Both the position numbers and the translations under genes were made by a program. A DNA stretch of 14,217 bases from Thermoplasmata archaeon (GTDB taxonomy: Archaea > Thermoplasmatota > JAKEGO01), in NCBI GenBank assembly GCA_022615805.1, contig JAKEGO010000117.1, positions 1-14,217 of the forward strand, given 5' to 3'. The notes under the pieces are model-generated. The model was not told the origin of the DNA and did no database searches. It was given only the letters and a program-made list of their open reading frames with translations. Positions 1 to 7,067 of this stretch are shown piece by piece (position 1 is the stretch's first letter; each line of letters starts with the position of its first letter).

Positions 1-1
1 C

Positions 2-760
2 GGGGGAGGGCCGTACACGGGCGCGCCCGCCCGGGCGGCCATGGCCGCCCTGAGGGCGGGCTGTGACATAGCGACCGTCGCCGCTCCCGGATCAGCGGCG
101 GCGACGGTGGCGGGCTTCAGCCCGAACATCATCGTCCGACGGCTCCCCGGGGAGCACCTCGCCCCCGCCGGCGCGGACAGGGTGGTCGAGATGCTCGACG
201 GTTTCGACGCCCTTCTCCTTGGGCCGGGCCTCGGAAGGCACTCGTTCACCGACCAGGCGGTGCACCTCCTCGTGGGGGAGGCATCGAGGAGGGGCGTCCC
301 CCTCGTGATGGACGCCGACGCCCTCAACGCCTTCGCCGCGTTCCCCGACAGCGCGGACCTTTTCGCGGGTCGGCCGGCCTTCGGCCGCGGCGTGCTGACC
401 CCGCACCAGGGTGAGCTCCGGGGGATCTCGACCGGCGAGGACCTCTCGGCGGCCGCCGCCGACGTCTCGTCGAGGACGGGCTTCACGGTCCTCCTCAAGG
501 GTGTCGAGGACCTCATCGTCGAGGGCGATCGGCGCAAGCTCAACCGCACGGGGAATCCCGGGATGACCGTCGGCGGGACGGGGGACGTCCTGGCGGGGTG
601 CGTCGCCGGGCTGATCGCGCGCGGCATGGAACCCTTCGACGCCGCCCGCACCGGTGCATACGTGACCGGGAGGGCGGGCGACATCGCTTACGAGGTCTTC
701 GGTCTCTCCCTCCTCGCCACCGACGTGATAGATGCCCTGCCCGATGCGCTCAGGAGGTGA
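2..760 (+). CDS. nnrD: ADP-dependent NAD(P)H-hydrate dehydratase, 5' end outside the window
   Basis: This enzyme repairs hydrated NADH and NADPH by dehydrating them at the cost of ADP (metabolite repair in the cytoplasm). The reading frame is open from base 2, before the first ATG at 41, and those upstream codons read GGGPYTGAPARAA, the conserved glycine-rich start of the ribokinase-like fold in this family, so the ATG at 41 is internal and the true start lies upstream. Further family motifs follow in order: GPGLGR, VMDADALNAF, LTPHQGEL and, near the C-terminus, GNPGMTVGGTGDVLAG, whose GTGD holds the expected catalytic aspartate. In many organisms an NAD(P)HX epimerase domain is fused at the N-terminus; whether that is so here cannot be seen. 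The stop codon lies within the ribosome binding site of the next gene, so the two genes very likely form one operon. Confidence 0.93.
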   Translation, partial: GGGPYTGAPARAAMAALRAGCDIATVAAPGSAAATVAGFSPNIIVRRLPGEHLAPAGADRVVEMLDGFDALLLGPGLGRHSFTDQAVHLLVGEASRRGVPLVMDADALNAFAAFPDSADLFAGRPAFGRGVLTPHQGELRGISTGEDLSAAAADVSSRTGFTVLLKGVEDLIVEGDRRKLNRTGNPGMTVGGTGDVLAGCVAGLIARGMEPFDAARTGAYVTGRAGDIAYEVFGLSLLATDVIDALPDALRR

Positions 761-763
761 GGG

Positions 764-1354
764 ATGAGGGCGTTCGTCGCCGTGAAGGTTGACGCGACCC
801 CGCAGATCGGGAGGACCCTCTTCGAACTCGATGCCCTGAGAGGCTCGGGGGTCAGACCGGTGGCGCCGGACAACCTGCACATGACGCTCAGGTTCCTCGG
901 TGAGGTCGATGATACCAGGACGGCGGAGATCGCCGATGCGCTGCGATGGGCGACCGAAGGGAGGGCGCCCTTCGAGATGCCACTCGTCGGTCTCGGCGTC
1001 TTCCCGGACGAGCGGTACATCAAGGTCCTGTGGATCGGGATCGGAGAGGGGGGGCCAAGGGATGCCATCGTCGCCCTCGCGGATGCCGTCGGAAGGGAGC
1101 TGGAGCGGATAGGGTTCTCCCCCTCGGAGTTCACCCCACACCTGACCATCGCGCGGGTGAAGAGCGCCAATCCGGCGAAGAGGATAAGGAGGATGGTGGA
1201 TGGGAACGGGACGACGGACTTCGGGGTTCAGCGGGTGTCGGAGGTGCTGCTCATGCGCAGCACTCTGACGCCGAAGGGGCCATTGTACGACATCGTTTCG
1301 AGATCCCGCCTCGAACACGCGCCGGAATGGAGCGGTTTCACCCGCGAGGGATGA
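764..1354 (+). CDS. thpR: RNA 2',3'-cyclic phosphodiesterase (2H family, ThpR)
   Basis: Member of the 2H phosphoesterase superfamily, historically called 2'-5' RNA ligase. The family opens 2',3'-cyclic phosphates at RNA ends. The 196-residue length is typical. Both catalytic HxTx signatures are present: H39-M-T41 in NLHMTLRFLGEV and H126-L-T128 in PHLTIARVK, spaced as expected for the two-lobed fold. The start is fixed by a strong Shine-Dalgarno stretch, AGGAGGTGA at 752-760, which overlaps the end of the upstream NAD(P)H-hydrate dehydratase gene; only 3 nt separate the two genes. This is therefore a second gene in an operon and is read from a leadered mRNA, in contrast to the leaderless first genes elsewhere in the window. 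In vivo substrates (for example tRNA splicing intermediates) are inferred from the family only. Confidence 0.93.
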   Translation: MRAFVAVKVDATPQIGRTLFELDALRGSGVRPVAPDNLHMTLRFLGEVDDTRTAEIADALRWATEGRAPFEMPLVGLGVFPDERYIKVLWIGIGEGGPRDAIVALADAVGRELERIGFSPSEFTPHLTIARVKSANPAKRIRRMVDGNGTTDFGVQRVSEVLLMRSTLTPKGPLYDIVSRSRLEHAPEWSGFTREG

Positions 1355-1417
1355 GGCGGATGGGCCCATCGGTCCCCCGGCACCGCGATGGTGCAGTGGT
1401 TATCACACCATGCGACC

Positions 1418-1444
1418 GGTTGTAACCAAGTCAGGGTTATAAAT
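1418..1444 (+). promoter_or_regulatory. TATA promoter with adjacent palindrome, for the 1465 RNA candidate
   Basis: TTATAAAT at 1437-1444 is a good archaeal box A. Its centre is 25 nt upstream of 1465, exactly where the first stem of the candidate RNA begins. Just upstream, GGTTGTAACC (1418-1427) is a perfect palindrome at the place where archaeal activators or the BRE/TFB contact would sit. A further inverted repeat, ATGGTG 1388-1393 with CACCAT 1406-1411, lies beyond it. No protein gene on this strand begins within a plausible distance. Confidence 0.6.
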
Positions 1445-1464
1445 GGGGTACGTGTGGTAGGGAC

Positions 1465-1555
1465 GGTTGCGGGTTCCATACGCAAGGTGTGGCTTATTCC
1501 CTCCCGCAACCACATCCCTTTCGTACGCCCCCCATCGGGCGTCACCTTGCGTATG
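1465..1555 (+). ncRNA. Candidate structured non-coding RNA with interlocking stems (pseudoknot or switch)
   Basis: Three perfect inverted repeats are packed into 91 nt. Stem 1 pairs GGTTGCGGG (1465-1473) with CCCGCAACC (1503-1511). Stem 2 pairs the 13-mer CATACGCAAGGTG (1477-1489) with CACCTTGCGTATG (1543-1555). Stem 3 pairs ACGCCC (1525-1530) with GGGCGT (1537-1542) around a 6-nt loop and abuts stem 2 directly. The 5' arm of stem 2 lies in the loop of stem 1 while its 3' arm lies outside, so the two stems cross: they form an H-type pseudoknot or are mutually exclusive states. The outer pair GGGA 1460-1463 / TCCC 1515-1518 could extend stem 1. A TATA box sits 25 nt before stem 1. I do not recognise it as RNase P RNA, SRP RNA or tRNA: their conserved cores are absent. 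The 3' end is unknown. The identity is unassigned. Confidence 0.5.
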
Positions 1556-1835
1556 TGCCATTCACGTCCTGAACGACCATGGTGTACATTCTCCCTCTAA
1601 GATGACGTTCACCCGGTTCGGCGCCAATTTCAACGCGTTCCCCCGGAGGGCGGGGGGCGGGATCCATTGCAGGAGACTAAAAAAACGGCATGGCGGGCTC
1701 GGGGTCCAGCGTCATGGCAGAACGCTCCTGGGATCATGGATGGGAACGGGCTGTGACATGGCGACATGAGCGTTATGCGCGATCGAGCGTCCCATCCTCC
1801 GCAGAACGAACGGCGGAGGTCACGCGATCGGTCCG
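1556..1835. other. Non-coding stretch downstream of the RNA candidate
   Basis: No convincing gene is visible. A short reading frame at 1690-1839 (49 codons) has no well-placed ribosome binding site or box A. A hairpin, CCTCCGC 1796-1802 with GCGGAGG 1813-1819 (10-nt loop), lies just past the stop codon of the minus-strand gene that ends at 1836 and could help end that transcript, but no clear T-run follows it on that strand. Confidence 0.4.
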
Positions 1836-4800
1836 CTAACGCTTGGCCGTCCGGAGGTCGGCGATCGCGATCGCCACGACGACAAGGGCGATGCCCACGA
1901 GTAAGACGTGGCGGACCTGTGAGCCGCCCCCATCATCCTCGATCTCCCTGACCATCAACATGTAGTCGGTCATGCCGATGACCAGGGTCTCGTTCCAGAA
2001 GTTGTCTGGCGAGTCCTCGTGGATGACGACCACCTCGTCCCCGATCGTGCCGAGGTCGGGCGCGGCGTCGGCACCTTCGCCGGTGACCAGGATATTCGAT
2101 GAGAATACGTTGCCGGTCGAGCCGATGCATGCCACGTGAACGTCCTCGCACATCAGGAGGATGCTTCCCCTGACGACGTTGCCGTCCGTCCGGGAGAGGA
2201 CGATCCCGACGCCGGTCCCCTCCGTTCGGAAGCCCGTGACCCGGTTGCCGCCGCCACCGGAAACGGTCACCCCAACGGTCGCCATGACCCTCGCGAGGTC
2301 GTACACGCCGTCGATGGCAGTGCCGTTCTCTCGGGAGAGATAGGTGAATTTATCGTGGAAGACCGCACTCCCGAAGGCGTCCCGGGCGAGGCCGAGGCGA
2401 GCGCCCTCGAAGGACATCACCGTCGTGAGGCGGTTGAAAGGGGACCGGTCCTCGATCCGGACCGCTGTCTGCGCCGGGTCCGCGATGCCGAAGGTCACGT
2501 CGTCGCTCCAGAGCTGCGGCCTCTCGTAGACGAGGCTGAGCATCCCCGCTCTGTTCCCGCCTATCGAGCATTCGAACGAGAGGTTGTTCCGCATGAGGTC
2601 CGGCGACAGCCCGACGGAGGAGAACTCCCCATCGCCGAGCGTGCCGGCCGCCCTGCCGCTCCAGCCGTTGAGGGTGAAGCCGAAGTCACGGGTCGCGTTG
2701 CCCTCTCCGACCATCGTGAGGCTCCAGGCATCCATGACGTAGGATGCGCCTTTATCGAAATGCACCTTCGGCTGTACGAACCATGCGTCCGGATCGTCCG
2801 GGACGGTGAACCTCGCGCTCACCCACCCCATCGTCCCGTTGACCGAAACGTTGGAGGCGATGATCTCGTCCCTCAGGACGCAGTGATACAGGTCGTGGTC
2901 CCTCGGGATGGTAACGAGGAGGTCTATCGTGCCGTTCCCCCCGGCCGTCGAGACCTGGCATGCCATCTCGTACTCGCTCCCCGGGACGGCGATCGCAGTG
3001 TTGTACGGGACGTTCCCCTCGATGAACATGCCCTCGTTGGACGGCGATGTGGCGATCTCCAGGGTCTGGCCGCCGTTGATGAGGATGAACCCGTCGGTCT
3101 CGCCGGTCGCCTTGTTCATGGCGCGCTCGTCCCCGCGGACCTCGTACCAGAGCGCGTTCGTGCTCGTGCTCGGGTCGAACCCCTCCAGGTCCGCGTTGTC
3201 GAGCTGTTCGGTCAGGTCCGTCCCGATGAGGTCGACGCGGTAGCCGTCGGCGACGAATTGGTTGCTCCACGTCCACCGCTGGCCGTCGAGGAGCTGCTTC
3301 GGTATGCTGAACCACTCCATCCCGCTGTCGGTCACGTCGTACCCGGTGGCCGGGCGATCGTACGGCATCCCGAGGGCTGCATCCTCGATGAAGGTACGCT
3401 CCAGCGCGTCGTAGCAATCGATCGATATTCCGGAATCGGATATCTCGAACACGTACCCCCAGCCGAGCTGGTCGGGGATGAAGATCCCTCGGCCGTCGCT
3501 GGGCACCAGGACGAATGTGCAGTCGTCGTCCCACGTCTCGTTGGCATCCGCATGCGAATCCAGCACGGTGGTGTTGTGGCCCTTCTCCTTGTGCCCGTGG
3601 ATGTAGAGCACTATCTGGGGGTTGTCGTCGAACAGGCGGCGCCACCACGTGATGTCGTTGTGGACCCCGTAATCGTTGGCGGTCCACGAGCTCGACCTGT
3701 TGTCGCCGGCGCCCGTGGTCTCGGATGTCGCCTGATGCGCCATGATGACCGTGGCATGGTCGGGGTACCGTTCGACGAGGTGCGCGATCCACTCCCGCTG
3801 GAAACCGGATAGCGTGTAGAGGATGGTCGTCTGGGCCGCGCAGATGAAGAGGACGTTGTCGTACATGAAGGCGTAGTTGTTCTCGTTCATCCCGGAGATC
3901 GCCCTGCCGGTCCCCTCCTTCCGGACGGGGTCGCCGTCGATCATGTATTCGTAGTTCGTGATGTCGTGGTTCCCGAAGACCCAGTAGTAGGGGAGCATCT
4001 GGCGGTCGGCATTCTCCCGGACGACGACGTCCCATGTCTCGTCGGTGTCCTGCCACGTCCCGGGGGCTCGGGTGTCGCTGATCCAGTCGCCCATCGAGGC
4101 GATGACGAAGTCCAGGTCCCTGACGTCGTCGTCCTCCATCCACGCCTCCACGGCCTCGCGGTCGCCCGGCGGCACGGTCATCGATTCCCACCCGTAGTGC
4201 TGGTCGGCCGCGGCCGCGAACCTGACCGCGTCGTCCCTCCTGAGCGCGCCAGGGTCGCGATATCTGGTGCTGGCGTCCGCGGCCGGGAGGACGGTGCAGT
4301 CGATCGCGTCGCAGTCCGTCGCGTTGGCGAGGAGGATGCCCCATGCCGCGTCCCGGCACGTGACATCCCTCACGACGGAGCCGGAGCATCCCTCGAGGAG
4401 GACGCTGGTCCCGAACCCGGAGACCTCGCAGTCGCGGACTTCCACGCCGTCGCCGGTCACCCTGATCCCCACCGAGGAGGGGCCGCCTGTATCCGTCGAG
4501 ACCGAGATGCCATACACCTCGGCCCCGTCAGCCACGATCCAGAGGCCATCGCCCTCCGGTTCCAACGCGGTCGCCCGCGTGCCGTTCCCACTGAGCGTGA
4601 CGATGGTGTCGATGATCGCCCCATCGTAGGACCCGGCGAACAATAGGACGATGTCGCCGTCCGAGGCCATGCCGAGGCCATTCTGCAGGTCCATAGCGTC
4701 AGCCCAGCGCCCGCCGTCGTCGTCGACGATCACGGTGGAGCCGTCCGCCGACGTGGCAGAAAGGGAGAGGAGGGCGAGGATTGCGGTGGCCATGGCGAAT

Positions 4801-4838
4801 GCCCGCCAAGGAGCGGTTGAGGAGTCGTACCGGCCCAC
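1836..4838 (-). CDS. Secreted, membrane-anchored beta-helix protein with a calcineurin-like phosphoesterase domain
   Basis: Starting at GTG 4838, the product has 1000 residues. This start gives a normal signal peptide (GRYDSSTAPWRAF, then a hydrophobic run ending SATSA) and lies 27 nt after a box A; a GTG at 4925 would overlap the upstream stop and add an odd N-terminus, and ATG 4793 would remove the basic region. Residues about 35-185 are NosD-like right-handed beta-helix turns. About 190-500 is a metallophosphoesterase: DQH (D212, H214), GD (D251), GNHD (N290, H291), MAHQ (H368) and HGH (H414, H416), the usual two-metal set. About 580-735 looks like a beta-sandwich of carbohydrate-binding type. 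About 830-960 is beta-helix again. A transmembrane helix follows (about 975-994) with a basic RTAKR tail. The enzyme thus faces outside. The substrate is unknown; phosphodiesters or phosphomonoesters at the cell surface are an inference. Confidence 0.85.
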   Translation of the reverse strand: MGRYDSSTAPWRAFAMATAILALLSLSATSADGSTVIVDDDGGRWADAMDLQNGLGMASDGDIVLLFAGSYDGAIIDTIVTLSGNGTRATALEPEGDGLWIVADGAEVYGISVSTDTGGPSSVGIRVTGDGVEVRDCEVSGFGTSVLLEGCSGSVVRDVTCRDAAWGILLANATDCDAIDCTVLPAADASTRYRDPGALRRDDAVRFAAAADQHYGWESMTVPPGDREAVEAWMEDDDVRDLDFVIASMGDWISDTRAPGTWQDTDETWDVVVRENADRQMLPYYWVFGNHDITNYEYMIDGDPVRKEGTGRAISGMNENNYAFMYDNVLFICAAQTTILYTLSGFQREWIAHLVERYPDHATVIMAHQATSETTGAGDNRSSSWTANDYGVHNDITWWRRLFDDNPQIVLYIHGHKEKGHNTTVLDSHADANETWDDDCTFVLVPSDGRGIFIPDQLGWGYVFEISDSGISIDCYDALERTFIEDAALGMPYDRPATGYDVTDSGMEWFSIPKQLLDGQRWTWSNQFVADGYRVDLIGTDLTEQLDNADLEGFDPSTSTNALWYEVRGDERAMNKATGETDGFILINGGQTLEIATSPSNEGMFIEGNVPYNTAIAVPGSEYEMACQVSTAGGNGTIDLLVTIPRDHDLYHCVLRDEIIASNVSVNGTMGWVSARFTVPDDPDAWFVQPKVHFDKGASYVMDAWSLTMVGEGNATRDFGFTLNGWSGRAAGTLGDGEFSSVGLSPDLMRNNLSFECSIGGNRAGMLSLVYERPQLWSDDVTFGIADPAQTAVRIEDRSPFNRLTTVMSFEGARLGLARDAFGSAVFHDKFTYLSRENGTAIDGVYDLARVMATVGVTVSGGGGNRVTGFRTEGTGVGIVLSRTDGNVVRGSILLMCEDVHVACIGSTGNVFSSNILVTGEGADAAPDLGTIGDEVVVIHEDSPDNFWNETLVIGMTDYMLMVREIEDDGGGSQVRHVLLVGIALVVVAIAIADLRTAKR

Positions 4839-4860
4839 GGGACGCTTATCTCGGACAATC

Positions 4861-4873
4861 CCAAAAACCTTTT
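4861..4873 (-). promoter_or_regulatory. Box A promoter of the beta-helix phosphoesterase gene
   Basis: On the minus strand this reads AAAAGGTTTTTGG. The T-run is centred about 27 nt before GTG 4838, which fits a leaderless mRNA and supports that start. It lies in the 83-nt gap behind the acyl-CoA synthetase alpha gene, so the phosphoesterase gene is probably transcribed on its own. Confidence 0.5.
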
Positions 4874-4921
4874 CCCGCCAACAGGGGGATCCCCGCTCCA
4901 GCGAAGCACATACGGACCGGC

Positions 4922-6244
4922 TCACACGTACTCCCCGCGCCTGACAAGGGAGTAGCGGTGGAGCGCGTCCATCGCCTCGACGGCGTGGGAGGGGTCGGTG
5001 TAGACCGGGACGCCGGCCTCGATGAACCTGCGCCTGAGCAGCTGGAAATCGCGGCCCCCGGGGACGACATCGACCACCGGTTTGTCGGTCTTTGAGAGGG
5101 ACTCGATGATCCCGGTGACATCATCCTCACGAAAGAAGCAGGACTTCATCTGGTTTATCACGATGGCGCCGTCCACGTTGCCGTCGGACAGGACGGCCTC
5201 GAGCACGTCCCGGTATCTCTCCCCGTCGGCGTCCGCGATCATGTCGACCGGGTTGATGAGCTCCACGCCCGGGTAGGTCCCGTGGACGGTCTCCGCGGTG
5301 TCGCTCCCGATGCTCGCCATGCGGAGCCCGGCCCTGACGACCGCGTCAGCCGCGAGGATCGCGGGACCGCCGACGTTGCTGACGACCGCGAGGCGTTTGC
5401 CGTAGAGGGGGGGCTGCAGCGCGAGCGCGAAGGTCGTGTGGATGAGGGACTGGATCGACGGGACGCGAAGGATGCCGGCCTCCCTGAACGCGATCTCGAA
5501 GATGTCGTCGGACCCCGCGACGGAGGCGGTGTGGGAGCTGGCGCGCCTCGCGCCCTCCCTGCTCATCCCGCCCTTGAGCGCGACCACCGGCTTGAGGTCG
5601 GAGACCTCCGAGGCCGTCTCCACGAAGGAACGGCCGTCGCGGACGCCCTCGACGTACATGCCGATCGCCCTGGTCCCCGGGTCCTCGGCGTAGGCGCGCA
5701 GCAGGTCCTCGTCGTCCACGTCGACCTTGTCGCCCACGAAGGCGAACCTCGATATGCCCACCCCCTCCGAGATGGCGGTGTCGAGGACGGCGGCGCCGAC
5801 CCCTCCGCTCTGGACTATGAAGGAGACCGGCCCCGGGAGCGGGGTGATGCCCTCGTTGAATGCCGTGTTGAGGCCGATCGATGTGTCGATGTATCCCATG
5901 ATGGAGTTCGGACCCACGAGCCTGAAGCCGAAGCGGTCGACGAGCCGCCGGTAGGCCGCGCGCTGTTCGGCGGTGAACCCGCCCGTGAGCTGGACGATCG
6001 CCCTCGCACCCGCGGATGCGCACCTCTCGGCCCACTCGAGCGAGAGGCCCGGCGGGAGCGCGATGACGGCCATGTCGCCGGCCGGTTCGACGGGGGCGTC
6101 GATGTCCACGACGGCGATGTCCCCGCGGAAGGCCCGCAGGTTCGCCTCGACCCCCCTGAAGAACGAGGGGGCTGTCATCCCGATCTCCTCGACCATGGAG
6201 GATGAGCCCACGAGGACCACGCTGGACGGGCGAAGCGCGTTCAT
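4922..6244 (-). CDS. acdA: ADP-forming acetyl/acyl-CoA synthetase, alpha subunit
   Basis: This 440-residue protein carries the CoA-binding and ligase domains of an ADP-forming acyl-CoA synthetase, which converts acyl-CoA, ADP and phosphate to free acid, CoA and ATP by substrate-level phosphorylation. Order: CoA-binding domain (about 5-130; VLVGSS, GPNSIMGYIDT), succinyl-CoA-ligase-like domain (about 138-275; VQSGGVGAAVLD, then VGDKVDVDDEDLL) and second ligase domain (about 283-435; VVSNVGGPAILAADA). H238 in RRASSHTASVAGSD is the expected phosphorylated histidine. The ATG at 6244 overlaps the TGA of the beta gene as ATGA, so the two are translationally coupled; the open frame runs further upstream but only inside the beta gene. 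The N-terminal domain is a little short for the family. Acyl specificity (acetate, branched or aryl acids) cannot be read from the sequence. Confidence 0.92.
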   Translation of the reverse strand: MNALRPSSVVLVGSSSMVEEIGMTAPSFFRGVEANLRAFRGDIAVVDIDAPVEPAGDMAVIALPPGLSLEWAERCASAGARAIVQLTGGFTAEQRAAYRRLVDRFGFRLVGPNSIMGYIDTSIGLNTAFNEGITPLPGPVSFIVQSGGVGAAVLDTAISEGVGISRFAFVGDKVDVDDEDLLRAYAEDPGTRAIGMYVEGVRDGRSFVETASEVSDLKPVVALKGGMSREGARRASSHTASVAGSDDIFEIAFREAGILRVPSIQSLIHTTFALALQPPLYGKRLAVVSNVGGPAILAADAVVRAGLRMASIGSDTAETVHGTYPGVELINPVDMIADADGERYRDVLEAVLSDGNVDGAIVINQMKSCFFREDDVTGIIESLSKTDKPVVDVVPGGRDFQLLRRRFIEAGVPVYTDPSHAVEAMDALHRYSLVRRGEYV

Positions 6245-6930
6245 TGACGACCGCCTCCCAGGACCTTGACGTCCACGGCCAATGCGCCGTTGCGGCGGGC
6301 GAATATCGGGTTCACGTCGACCTCGGCGACGTCCTCCCTCTCCGCCATGAGCCTCGACACGCTGACGATCATGTCGGCGAGGGCGTCGATGTCGACGGGC
6401 TCGCCGCCCCTGTAGCGCTTCAGTACGGGGGCCGCCCTGATCTCCATCGTCATCCGGCGGGCCTTCTCCCGTGTCGTTGGGGCGAGCCTGTACGAGACGT
6501 CCTTGAAGAGCTCGACCCACACGCCGCCGAGGCCGAAGACCACGACCGGGCCGAACTGCGGGTCGCGGAGGCCGCCGACGATGACCTCGACCCCGCGCTC
6601 GACGAAGGGCTGGACCGTGACGCCCTCGACCGCCGCCTCAGGCGCCAGCCGCTTGACGGACGCCATGATGCCGTCGAAGGCCTCCGCGGCCTCGTCCGCG
6701 GACCTGATCATGGTCCTCACGCCGCCGACGTCGGTCTTGTGGAGGATGTCGGGCGACGAGACCTTGAGCACGGCCGGGATCGCGCCGAGCTCGGTGAACC
6801 GCGCCGCGGCCTCGCGGACGTCCCTCGCGAGGAGGGTCCGGACCATGGGTACCCCGTACTCCCTCATCAGAGCGTGGGCCTCGGTCTCCGGGAATGCCCT
6901 CCTTCCGGGCGCGCCGGCTCCGTCGGGCAT
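6241..6930 (-). CDS. acdB: ADP-forming acetyl/acyl-CoA synthetase, beta subunit (ATP-grasp)
   Basis: A 229-residue ATP-grasp protein, the partner of the alpha subunit encoded directly downstream. It takes the phosphoryl group from the alpha-subunit histidine and passes it to ADP. Seen in the sequence: KVSSPDILHKTDVGGV, whose H64 corresponds to the beta-subunit histidine that is phosphorylated in characterised archaeal enzymes; FGLGGVWVELFKDVSYRLAP (131-150); and EVDVNPIF (203-210), the metal/nucleotide-binding end of the ATP-grasp fold. The start ATG 6930 is 26 nt after a box A, implying a leaderless first gene of a two-gene operon. Separate beta and alpha chains occur in Pyrococcus-type enzymes; in many other lineages the two are fused. 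Beta precedes alpha here. Confidence 0.92.
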   Translation of the reverse strand: MPDGAGAPGRRAFPETEAHALMREYGVPMVRTLLARDVREAAARFTELGAIPAVLKVSSPDILHKTDVGGVRTMIRSADEAAEAFDGIMASVKRLAPEAAVEGVTVQPFVERGVEVIVGGLRDPQFGPVVVFGLGGVWVELFKDVSYRLAPTTREKARRMTMEIRAAPVLKRYRGGEPVDIDALADMIVSVSRLMAEREDVAEVDVNPIFARRNGALAVDVKVLGGGRQ

Positions 6931-6952
6931 GCAACGGAGAGCGGGGTGTCCG

Positions 6953-6964
6953 ATTAAAAGGTTT
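6953..6964 (-). promoter_or_regulatory. Box A promoter of the acyl-CoA synthetase operon
   Basis: Minus-strand AAACCTTTTAAT, centred about 26 nt before the ATG at 6930. The spacing leaves no room for a 5' leader. It lies in the 137-nt divergent region shared with the radical SAM gene at 7068. Confidence 0.65.
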
Positions 6965-7037
6965 CCCGGCCCGGGAGGAGGAGGTCATGGAACAGGCGCG
7001 TTCCCTTGTGCCGGGGGCAGAGAGCGGGGCCCTCAAG

Positions 7038-7047
7038 GGTTAAAAGG
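7038..7047 (+). promoter_or_regulatory. Box A promoter of the radical SAM gene
   Basis: GGTTAAAAGG, centred about 25 nt before ATG 7068, with no Shine-Dalgarno sequence in front of that ATG. This is again the leaderless arrangement. Confidence 0.6.
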
Positions 7048-7067
7048 GCGACGCGCATCTGGCGGCG

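Noticed and set aside
92..1369. Minus-strand frame of 425 codons
   Set aside because: It runs opposite two confidently identified genes (NAD(P)H-hydrate dehydratase and thpR) and shows only low-complexity shadow composition.
1381..1450. Possible tRNA: GTGCAGTGGTTATCAC looks like a D-arm
   Set aside because: No matching anticodon stem, T-arm (GGTTCRANTCC) or acceptor pairing could be fitted; the segment instead holds a TATA box.
1198..1755. Short identical string TGGATGGGAACGGG at about 1198 and 1738
   Set aside because: Only about 14 nt, low complexity, with unrelated flanks; not enough to call a repeat.
1690..1839. 49-codon plus-strand frame starting MAGSGSSVMAERSW
   Set aside because: No ribosome binding site or box A at a proper distance and no recognisable features; it also runs into the end of the opposite gene.
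2136..3812. Long plus-strand open frame of 558 codons (and a 545-codon minus-strand frame at 2752-4389)
   Set aside because: Both lie over the phosphoesterase gene in other frames; their compositions (Arg, Pro, Val, Asp rich) are shadows of GC-rich coding sequence and contain no recognisable domain.
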